Source: Amphimedon queenslandica (Eukaryota > Porifera > Demospongiae > Haplosclerida > Niphatidae). From it: 57,569 nt of DNA. Shown here piece by piece: positions 48,711-57,569 of the stretch. The notes beneath the pieces are model-generated. The model saw only the letters and a list, made by a program, of their open reading frames with translations, was not told where the DNA came from and searched no databases. The position numbers and the translations under genes are program-made. The DNA lies in NCBI RefSeq assembly GCF_000090795.2, contig NW_003546352.1, positions 112,997-170,565 on the forward strand, read 5' to 3'. The stretch's first letter is position 1; every line of letters begins with the position of its first letter.

Positions 48711-51175
48711 ATGGCTACATACACCACTGAGTACATCGAGATGTCTAGCCTAAATTTAAAAAGAGCTAATTATATTGCTGCTATTGATTTTGGAACATCA
48801 AACTGCTCGCTGGCTTACTCAGTTGATGGAACGACCAGTATCCTGTATCCATCAAGTGAGTCGCTTGACCGTGTACCCACGGCAGTATTAATAGAGCCCG
48901 AAGACAAAACGAGTTTCCGTGGTTCTTTAATAAATTATTCCATGCCCATGGCTGTCGTTGATATCGGAAAAGTAGCTCAACAGGCATATGGAAACTTACC
49001 AAAAGAAGAGTACTCCATGCACTTATATTTTGAGTGCTTCAAAATGAACTTGAGGCCACACGAAGACGTAAGTTCGTAACTATTATAATACGTGATTTCC
49101 TCGTGCTTAGAATGCCAAGCCCGTGGGGATAGTTGAGTGACATCATGTGTTAGCGCCTTATTTAGTGCCTTATTTTGTTTGCTTCATTTAAAATCACTTT
49201 ATTTCTGGTAAATTTTTGACATTTCAGTATGTGCATCCAGCTGCCCTGCTAGTCTCACGTGGCCAGACCCATCAGCCATCACCCTTTTTGACATTTGGAC
49301 GGTGTCCAAAAGGGGATGGGTCTGGCCACGCGAGACTACCACCCTGCATGCAGTTGTCACCCACCCCCGTGTAGTATGGTACCATACCGTGCATGCATGC
49401 TGGACTACAACAGTTAAATTAAATTTGCTAAAACATTCTTTGCTGGCTTATATATAATTGTAATTGGTGTGTTAACCTTAGTACGACTAGCCTACTTTTA
49501 AAACAATTTTAACAATAGGTGATAACAAGGCAGATGAAAATTTCAGCATTCAAGGGAGCAAGTTATTACCTCATAGAAGTTATTGCTTTTGTTTTGAATT
49601 ATCTTAAGTCCAAACTTGAAGAAGAGTTAGAGATGCGTAATCATATGGTTCAACAAGAAAGTGAAAATGCTGAGCCCAGGTTACTGAAAGCATTTGACTT
49701 CACCTGGGTAATCACTGTTCCTGCAATATGGAATGAAAAAGGAAAACAGATGATGAGAGAAGCTGCCTACAGGGTAAGCTATTTTATGCATATTGCTTAT
49801 TGAATCATCCTTCACATAGGCTGGGCTGGTCATTGAAAACACAGTGATGACTCCAATCACTTGTTTCACTCCAGTCACTCAACAACTAGAAAAAGTCGAC
49901 ATGAATGAATATTATCATAAGCTTGTTTTAGCATTGGAACCAGAATGTGCTGCTCTTTATTGTCGACAACTGTCAATTGATGAAATGGCAAACCATTCCA
50001 GGCGGCTCCAGAATCAAGTTATAGATCACTCTTCTGATTACATGGTACTTGATATTGGAGGTGGTACAGTTGATATTGCAGTCTACAATAGTCAATCCAA
50101 AGATATATTTGAATCAGTTCTTCCACCCACTGGCAATGACTGGGGAGGAACAAGGGTTAATGAAGAATATTCAAAACTTCTCCAAAAAATTGTTGGAGAT
50201 CCTGAATTTAAATGCTTCTGCGAAATGCCCCAACAGGAAGCTCAAAATCAAGCTGTAATCACGACACACATTTACCATGATTTTGAGTTTGCTAAAGTTT
50301 CATTTGGTAAGAACACAAGAATGGACAGAAGAATTACATCACGATTAAATCGTAAGATTGTTGATTTCTATGGTTCAGAGAAAATAAGGGAAGGAGTAGC
50401 AGCACTTAACGACGCTAGAATACAATTAAATGGTAGTGATCTTCTTGTGATTCAGTTTTCTAAAGTTGAAGAGCTGTTTGCACCAGCAGTCAAAGGAATT
50501 CTTGATTGCATAGACACTGCCATTACAAAGAGTCCTGTTGCCATTAACACAGTGTATCTAGTTGGAGGATTTGGTGGGTGTCCATACATATACAACAAAA
50601 TTAAAGAATTTGATAAATTTTTCAATCTGTGTGTCCTAACTCCAAGAGATTATCATGTTGCTGTTGTTAAAGGAGCCATTCTTTTTCAGCAGAATCCTAA
50701 AACCATGAATAGCCGAGTGAGCAGTGCCTACTATGGTATAGAAGCAACCGTAAAATACAAACCAGAAAAAAATCATGATCGTAGACGAAAAAGATATGAC
50801 CTTCAGCGTAATTGCACTGTCACCGACAATGCATTTGAAGTAATTGTAGAAAAATATCAAAAAGTTCGTTACGATGAAGTCCTAGAGTTTCCGTCATATG
50901 CTACTCCTTTGAGTGAGAAAAGTGACAAAGTGGAACTAAAACTTTTTAAGACTTACAAAGATGATGTTGTGTATATTAGAAATCCGAATGGCGAACTTTG
51001 TGAAGGAGTTGAGGAAATTGGAAAATTAGAACTAGCTGTGCCACCATCTACTCTACCACTAGCAAGCCGCACTATTACATTAAAGTTTCATATTGGGGGA
51101 CCAGAGTTATACTTCCAAGGAAAAAACGATGAAACTGAAGAGAAAGTGCATTGTACGATAGACTTCTTATCTTAA
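48711..51175 (+). CDS. HSPA12-like HSP70-superfamily protein, 3 exons (655 aa)
   Basis: Join of 48711-49067, 49519-49773 and 49820-51175; GT-AG sites, all phase 0, 656 codons with the stop. ATPase-fold motifs are in order: phosphate 1 AAIDFGTSNCSLAYSV (residues about 23-38), WVITVPAIWNEKGKQMM (about 190), phosphate 2 VLDIGGGTVDIAVY (about 280), adenosine motif VYLVGGFGGCPYIYNKI (about 450). The distant, actin-like HSP70 fold with an HSPA12A/B-type layout and no canonical EEVD tail argues for the HSPA12 branch, cytosolic ATP-binding proteins with poorly known clients. ATG 48711 (MATYTTEYIEMSS) is the first ATG opening this frame. No lesions are visible. Large invertebrate expansions of this family are known; here one copy is seen. 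Confidence 0.9.
49249..49339. mobile_element. short foldback element in HSPA12-like intron 1
   Basis: TAGTCTCACGTGGCCAGACC at the left and GGTCTGGCCACGCGAGACTA at the right are complementary with one mismatch, and the arms continue into ACCCTTTTT-like / AAAAGGGG. Total about 91 bp. CCCTGC occurs close to both sides but is not flush with the ends. Confidence 0.65.
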
Positions 51176-51434
51176 TTAGTATGATGTAATTTTGAGTGTG
51201 TGCCACTGTGTGATGAAACTATATATTTGTAGTGAACCTATTGTAGTGTTTTTAGCAGTTTTTTTAGTTGCATAGCTCATGTTTTAACATAATGCATCAA
51301 TAGACTATCAAACACAATGTGCAATACTTGTGCACTGCACGCAATGCAATAGTTGTTAAAACTGCATAAATGGGTAATTCAATTAAATACATGTACAATG
51401 ACAATACTATAGCACTATAAATTCTTAAAAGTCA

Positions 51435-54400
51435 TCACAGTTTAGACTTTGGCTTCTCAGGCATGATACTTTGCAGTTTCATGGCCAGTCCAGTGTTGCC
51501 AGTTATCTTGAGTTTACCAGAAAAGAATGCCTAAAAGAAAGGAGTTTTTCTTATCATATTCAGGGTTTCCAACAAGATTTTGGAATAGTGCTCATGCAGC
51601 TTCTAGTCAGTAGATTGTCAAATTGTTAAAAAATTAGTCCAAAAACCCTGTATAGTAAAGGGTATTTTGACAAAACTCTCAAGGAATAATTCCTTGTTTA
51701 TATAATTTTATCTGATACATATACATGTACATGACCTTATGCTGTGTATCAACTTTGAGCTGATTCTAATAAAATTTTAATTTTTTATGAATTTTTAAAG
51801 TTGCTCAAAAATCAAGCCAAGAACCAAAGGCTATTATAGTCTTTGGTCTAAGGCCAAAGTTCATCAAAAATGGTTATGAAAGAATTCTTAATTTTTATAT
51901 ATTTTTTGATACATATACATGTCCTCATGCTGAGTATCAATTTGAAGCTGATTCTGATAAAATTTGGATTTTTAAATAAATTTTTAAAGTTTTTAAAAAA
52001 TGGAGAATGCATTAAAAATTTGTAAAATATTATTTCACAAGTACACTATATCGTGACGTACTTTTTGTGCTCCTATTTTTCCAGTTATCATGTCCATGAA
52101 ATCGCCATCTTTCATTATAATAGTACAGTCACCCTTCAAACCTTAATAATAATATCAATAATAATAACCTTGTGCATACATTGTAATTTTTAATTTAGCT
52201 AATTTTGCCAAATAAATCCCATGTACATGTATGCATTAACCACCCTAACATAAAACATTGCTTTACTTCATTACAACTCAGTTATGTTGTTGTAGTACTA
52301 CATGTATAATTGTAACTACAAGTATGGCATTTACTATTACTATTATATTTTTACAACTACAATTTGTCTACAAAGTACAAATCATTAAATACAATTATGT
52401 TCATACCAGTTCCTTTGGTGACTGATCCGCTCCCAGACTTTAGGTCTACAAGCCACTCATGGACTTTACCATCACCACCAGTTATCTTGAACAAGAAACT
52501 ACCTTTTATCTTCTTCACCATACTACTACCTTCCTATGGGAGACAGAAAGAGGGAGAAAAGAAGAGAAAAAGAAAAGTGAAGGGACAGTCACAGAGGGAA
52601 AGAGAGTGAATGAGCCAGTGAGAGAGAAAGGGTTAAGTGTTAGGGGAATGTTAGTATAGTAGCTCATTAGTGTTGTCGCCCAGTACTTACAGTTTTCATT
52701 CTTGTTTCTACTTCATCAAAAAAAGGTGTACACTTCATTGTTGCTCCTGTTGTACTTGAACTGACTGTTGTCTTAATATTACTCCTAAAGAAATACTAAT
52801 AATAACGTACATGTACATACATGCATAATCCATAGCCTCTAGCAGTACTCATTCACATGTACATGTACATGTATAGTACCTTAAAAAGATAGTTTAGCTT
52901 TAAGGTTGTTCTAATTCAAAATTGAGAGGGACAAGCTTGCGAAATTTGAGAAGGAATATTACAAGCAACACCCCTTAAAGGTAGCAAAGGGTTAATAATT
53001 CAACACTATAGAACTACTTCCTGTCAGTCTATCACTATCACAACAACTGTCAGATCACATGACACTACCACAGATTAATTAGTAGATTAGGATAGACATG
53101 TATGTACATGTACAATTGTACATGTATACATGTACACCGAGAAATATAAATGTATTTTACAAATTAGAAAAATGCTTCACTTTTTGTACATGTACATGTA
53201 CATACCACACATTGCACTTACATGTAAATACTGAAACACATACACATACATGTACATGCACCCAAAGTTTATACAATACATGTACATGTACATTATACCA
53301 ATTCATGTTCAAACCTGTTAGCTTGCTGTGGGAACCCCAGCCTATACAAAGTAACAACAACAGCTCCTCCTAGTCCGAGGTTATGCTGGAGAGCTACTTT
53401 AGCTGATGCCACTTGTCTCTTTCCTGCTGCCCCCCTCAACTGCCAGCAGAGTTCAGCACACTGGGCTAGACCGGTAGCCCCCAGGGGATGTCCTTTTGAT
53501 ATAAGTCCTCCACTAGGATTAATGACGTATTTACCGCCGTATGTATTATCACCACGATCTATCATCTCACCTGCTTTACCTGTGGACATTATATAACATT
53601 AGTAAGTATTATTACTGGTGTACATGTACTTGTAAACAACTTTGTTTTTGAAAATCCAGCTCCTCAATTTTCATTATATTGCCATGCAAAATTGTTAAGT
53701 CGTTCCAATTGTAAATCTTGTACATGTGTAACTACTACATTATATGTACATGTACATGTATATGCACCTGTAGATAGCAGCCCTTTTTGAAAATAAAAGT
53801 GGGCTATTATACCAACAATAGTTCTGAAAACACAACATGTAAATTGTTATTGAAACATATTGAAGCTCTAATGTCATGTGTATTTACATGTACAATTGTA
53901 CATACACATTATGTGATTTATGTCTTAGCTGATTATCATCAAGTTTAATAGTAAGTTTGAGCAGATTCTAATAGAGTTTGTATTTGTATTATAATTTTTA
54001 TAAGGTCCAGTATATTGTATGTGTATTCCTTTTCCTGCCCCCTCCCTCTCCTTACCTGGTGGGCATAGTCCCAGTGCTTCATAGGTGATTAATTCATTGC
54101 AAGAGAAGCAGTCGTGTAGTTCAATCACATCAATATCTTGAGGGCGGTACCCGGTCTTCCTGTATATCTCCTCGGCAGCTGCCTTTGTCATGTCGTATCC
54201 AACCTAATTATTAATTATAAAAATCAACTTCAATGTACATTGTATGTAAAATTTATGTGAATTTGAACTACATGTAGTGGTTTGAAGTCAAAGTCCCTGT
54301 ACTATATATAGTACAGGGTTCTTGGCCAAATTTTGCCAAAAATGGCAAGGTGAGAATTTTCCATTTTATTTATTTTTCCTAATACGTATACATGTCCTTA

Positions 54401-55694
54401 GGTTGCGTAGAAAGTTTGAGCTGGTTTCAATCAAAATTAGATTTTTTATAAATTTTTAAAGTTGCTCCAAAATTTGGCTAAAGTCCCTGTACTGTAGTAC
54501 AGGGTTCTTGGCCAAATTTTTGCCAAAAATGGCGAGGTGAGAATTTTCCATTTTTATAATTTTTCCTGATACATATACATGTCCTTATGTTGGGTAGAAA
54601 TTTTGAGCTGGTTCCGATCAAAATTGGATTTTTTTACGAATTTTTAAAGTTGCTCGAAAATTGGGCTAAAGTCCCTGTACTTATGAGGACCACGCTCCAG
54701 AATGAGATCATTAGACTCAAACGATTTCTGCAGAGCTATCTCAGAAGCTCGTCTCACCCTAACCTAACCTATTCTTTTATCTTATCTTATTATTTTTCTA
54801 TCACTTATTTCCGTTATTATTATCTCATTTGTTAACCTATTATGTTTCCTTGTGTTGTATCTATTTTGTAAAAATGTTTATTTAAGGACTCAGTTCCCTC
54901 CTACACTGTACTATAGTAAAGGGTTCTTGGCCAAATTTTGCCAAAAATGGCAAGGTGAGAATTTTCCATTTTTATGATGCATATACATGTCCTTATGTTG
55001 CGTAGAAATTTTGAGCTGGTTCCAATCAAAATTGGATTTTTTACGAATTTTTAAAGTTGCTCCAAAATCGGGCCAAAGTCCCTGTAGTATAGCACAGGGT
55101 TCTTGGCCAAATTTTGCCAAAAGTGGCAAGACAAAAATTTTGCATTTTAATAATTTTTCCTGATGTATATACATGTTTTTATGTTGTGTAGAAAGTTTGA
55201 GCTGGTTCCGATCAAAATTGGATTTTTTTACGAATTTTTAAAGTTGCTCCAAAATCGGGCCAAAGTCCCTGTACTATAGTACAGGGTTCTTGGCCAAATT
55301 TTGCAAAAAATGGCAAGACAAAAATTTTGCATTTTAATAATTTTTTCTGATGCATATACATGTCTTTATGTTGCGTAGAAAGTTTAAGCTGGTTCCGATC
55401 AAAATTAGATTTTTTACAAATTTCCAAAGTTCCTCAAAAATAAATGTACATGTATGTACATGTGTTATTATAGTACTAGGATATTTTGTTTTAAAATACA
55501 TAAGTGTGTCTCACGGTCTTTCCCGTACCAGTTTCATTCCGCTCTTCTCTTTAAAGGTGCTAGGGAAGTCTGTTCTCATTGTCATGGCTACAATCTCAAC
55601 AGCTTTAGACTGAAGGTTGTGTCTACGGACAAAGCTTTCACTACAAACTATAGCAGCAGCACTGCCGTCTGATGTGGGACTGAGAGAGGAGAGC

Positions 55695-55731
<37 letters not shown>

Positions 55732-56709
55732 AGGGAGAGAGAGGGAGAGAGAGAGGGAGGGAGAGGGAGGGAGAAAGAGAGAGAGAGGGAGAGAGAGAGG
55801 GAGGGGGAGAGAGAGAGAGGGAGGGAGAGAGGGAGAGAGAGAGAGAGGGGGAGGAAAAGAAAGAGGTAGAAAAAAGACATAATGTAAAAAGAAACGTAAA
55901 AAGGTGAAATAAGAAGTAAGAAGGTACATGTACATGTTAAACAAAGATATGAAAGAGAGTAAGAGTTAGAGAAGTGGAACAAAAGGAAGTTGCCTACATG
56001 TACATGTACATGTATTGTGATGTAGTTTTCAGTATTACTAAACTCAATCCCTCTACTTCCTTAGCTCTTTCTTTCTCATTCACTCACCAGCATTGTAGTT
56101 TAGTCAATGGCTCGTGTACCATCTTCGACTTGAGAATATCTTGTAAAGTGTACTCATCACGAAACTGAGAGTTCCTATACAATCACATTAGCCAATGAAT
56201 GATGTCATTACAAGGTAACGCCCACTCACGGGTTATTGACGGAGTGACGGTGATTCTTCTCGGCAATCTTAGCAAAATGTTCAGGCTTTGTACCTTTAAT
56301 GAGAAGAATAACAAAACATTAATAAAATGGGATTAAATGTAATTTATGTGTACAAAATGTATACGTGTACATGTAAACTCATTCAATAATTAATAGTTCT
56401 AACTAAAAATCATTTTAATTATTTTTCATTTGTTTATAACAATAAAGATGTACATACCAGTACCAAATAACCAGATTAGTACATGAGGCTTGTTCATGCT
56501 CGTCTCCATTAATTAGGTAATTTATTATTATTGGTTGATTTTTAATTCAATTATTCAGTTTATTATTTCTACAGCTCATTACCATATTTGTCCATGTGCT
56601 CCTGTCCAGCTGATGCAAATATTTGAGGAGTTAACGGAGACGAAGCTATTCCACTAACTTCAGATAAAACTTCAACATGTTTATCCATTGGATTGGTACG
56701 ATCAGAGTA
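51435..56709 (-). CDS. SCP2: SCPx: peroxisomal thiolase-sterol carrier protein 2, last ten exons (partial)
   Basis: Minus-strand exons 56583-56709, 56230-56293, 56088-56174, 55529-55679, 54056-54203, 53315-53579, 52691-52784, 52407-52533, 52062-52141 and 51435-51530 join in phase to 412 residues plus stop; the first about 130 residues lie right of the window. Thiolase part: [67 protein letters not shown] (catalytic His in GHP) and [18 protein letters not shown]2 part: [50 protein letters not shown] and [20 protein letters not shown], ending PEKPKSKL, where SKL is a type-1 peroxisomal targeting signal. It cleaves branched 3-ketoacyl-CoA and binds lipid. Donor GTTTGA after exon 6 is non-consensus but the only phase-compatible choice I found. 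Confidence 0.93.
52800..53300. repeat. TGTACA/ACATGT palindromic simple repeats in an SCPx intron
   Basis: Runs of alternating TGTACATG words (for example at 52856-52873, 53097-53133, 53188-53204 and 53278-53292) fill the intron between exons 6 and 7. Similar short runs recur at 53740-53762, 55444-55462 and 55925-56013. They are self-complementary simple repeats. Confidence 0.7.
54285..55440 (-). repeat. inverted-orientation array of the 184-bp repeat in an SCPx intron
   Basis: On the minus strand the units match the array at 37140-38600, with ACAGGG / CCCTGT junctions near 54297, 54487, 54905, 55086 and 55270 and spacings of about 185 except where a 225-bp insert sits (54681-54904). Copies here are closer to each other than those at 37-38 kb. 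Confidence 0.85.
54681..54904. mobile_element. insert inside a 184-bp repeat unit, unknown type
   Basis: About 225 bases unrelated to the repeat interrupt a unit between CTGTAC (54675-54680) and CTGTAC (54905-54910), which may be a six-base target duplication, although the word is also part of the repeat junction. The insert begins TTATGAGGACCACGCTCC and ends in a T-rich, then TTTATTTAAGGACTC stretch. It could be a retroelement tail. Confidence 0.4.
55682..55860. repeat. (GA)n microsatellite forming the polypyrimidine tract of SCPx exon 4
   Basis: About 180 bases of almost pure GA/GGA repeats. On the coding (minus) strand this is (CT)n ending in CTCTCTCAG directly at the acceptor of exon 55529-55679. 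Confidence 0.85.
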
Positions 56710-56734
56710 CTAAGTAATAATGTGTAGATAAGAA

Positions 56735-56775
56735 TATTAAGAATATTAAGAATATTAAGAATATTAAGAATATAT
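56735..56775. repeat. short tandem repeat, 9-bp unit
   Basis: AATATTAAG repeated about four times in the intron upstream of the exon at 56583-56709. Confidence 0.75.
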
Positions 56776-56792
56776 AAACAATTAGAGGAAGC

Positions 56793-57194
56793 TTAAAGGG
56801 ACACGTTCACGGAAATAGAATGCACACGTTACTGTAGAGGAAGTAAACATTAAATTGGGCGTGCAACAGATCATTAATTAATAGTTATGACACGTGTTTA
56901 GACACGCGTAGAGAGTAGAGACAGCAATCAGTCGCAGAACCGGGAGTAGGCATCTGTAGAACACTTCTCTCGAACAGAATTAGCTCTTTTGCCACCCCAA
57001 GATACTCTTTTTAGTGAAGAAACACCAGGAATATTTACAAGTAGCCACTCGAGTAGCCATTTTGCCTTAATTATTAGGGGCGCGGCCGCACGTTATGAAT
57101 AGTTATCAACACTAAACGTCATCATTAATGATGTCATCTTGAAAAACGGGCCAGTTTTTCAAGATGACGTGCTTCCGTGCATGTGTCCCTTTAA
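56793..57194. mobile_element. 402-bp MITE with TTAA ends
   Basis: TTAA then AGGGACACGTTCACGGAA on the left; TTCCGTGCATGTGTCCCT then TTAA on the right (57173-57194). TTAA target duplication is the hallmark of piggyBac-type elements, though TTA with longer ends is also possible. An internal perfect hairpin (GTCATCTTGAAAAAC and its complement, 57133-57168) and a NotI-like GCGGCCGC lie inside. No coding capacity. Confidence 0.7.
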
Positions 57195-57569
57195 ACAAAT
57201 TAGAGCAACCAGATATGGGGTGACAAATATACAATTGTAAATAAAATATGTAAGCTAAGTTGCATGATACTAGTGTAATAGAATCTTTTGGAATTTTGAC
57301 TATTGGACATGATACAATAATTAGGAAGAGTGGGGTGGCTAAATTTTTAAAATAGAAATCAAATAAATCAAATCCAAAGAAGCACTTACTCCAAAAAGAA
57401 AAAGCCAAGCATGTTGGATGCATATTAAAAAAGACTAGGGGAGGATTCTCTCAGTTTTTAATCATTAATGTACACATGCATATACATTTTCTAATGTTAT
57501 ACAACTTATGTAAGAAGTAATTGAGTGATCATGAATACAATCAAAATTAGTTTGATACAATGTATATGC
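57195..57569. other. probable SCPx intron, no exon seen
   Basis: The minus strand was scanned for further thiolase exons (NNNCATGS-type motif); none was found, so the missing 5' exons lie outside the window. The 103-residue open frame at 57112-57423 has no thiolase similarity. Confidence 0.5.

Noticed and set aside
52856..53300. ACATGTACATGT runs as a CRISPR or regulatory array
   Set aside because: No fixed spacer or repeat lengths; simple self-complementary repeats in an intron of an animal gene.
55617..55982. Arg-Glu-rich and Leu-Pro-Ser-rich frames across the GA microsatellite
   Set aside because: Low-complexity translation of (GA)n within an SCPx intron on both strands.
56450..56540. 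Possible extra SCPx exon around 56455-56530
   Set aside because: The flanking exons already join in phase (AAATATG + GT ACA AAG), giving the expected KYGTK sequence, and the segment has no thiolase similarity.

Overview
The window looks like nuclear DNA of an invertebrate animal, most likely a demosponge. The host is an inference, drawn from the AT-rich sequence, compact genes with 50-80 bp GT-AG introns, animal-type domain families, abundant short inverted-repeat elements, and a dense tandem array of TRIM-NHL-like genes. No search was run.

Positions 1-41.6 kb form a tandem cluster of intronless RING/B-box/coiled-coil/filamin/NHL (TRIM2/3/71-like) genes. Six are intact (start Met to stop): 9979, 16730, 21709 on the minus strand, 22408, 25776 and 29009, plus a seventh, more divergent one at 39048. 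One is cut at the left window edge (2-502), one has a nonsense codon and frameshift (6027-8311), and several are NHL relics (1217, 4400, 8372, 36476). Two architectures coexist: RING + one B-box (9979, 22408, 25776, 29009) and RING + two B-boxes (6027, 16730, 21709, 32258, 39048). A kelch-repeat/coiled-coil gene with seven exons (12407-15442) lies inside the array, and pieces of it recur as relics at 1869 and 28305. Most family members carry a shared upstream module (TATCATAACTTCC, sometimes followed by TCACAAGACCTTTG).

The most striking locus is 32258-35858. A TRIM exon (RING, two B-boxes, coiled coil, filamin) is cut at the first NHL repeat by a perfect GTAAGT donor. In phase, it is followed by six exons encoding the IBR-RING2 linker, RING2 and linear-ubiquitin-determining domain of an RNF31/HOIP-like RBR ligase. 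Every junction is phase-compatible and the joined frame is 757 codons with no stop. I read it as a chimeric TRIM-HOIP ubiquitin ligase lacking HOIP's own RING1 and IBR.

From 42 kb on, the content changes: a class-A GPCR with one in-frame stop (42068-43051); two tandem minus-strand paralogues with a domain resembling the C-terminal domain of mitochondria-eating protein (43504-44792 and 46124-about 47.3 kb); a three-exon HSPA12-like HSP70-superfamily gene (48711-51175); and the last ten exons of a peroxisomal SCPx (thiolase-SCP2, C-terminal SKL) on the minus strand (51435-56709, 5' end outside the window). Copies of the SCPx terminal exon are scattered back into the TRIM cluster (36163, 41540). 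A 184-bp tandem repeat occurs as a head-to-tail array at 37.1-38.6 kb and, inverted, in an SCPx intron at 54.3-55.4 kb. At least six foldback/MITE-like elements are present.

Together this is an evolutionarily active region where ubiquitin-ligase genes have duplicated, decayed and, in one case, recombined with another ligase family.
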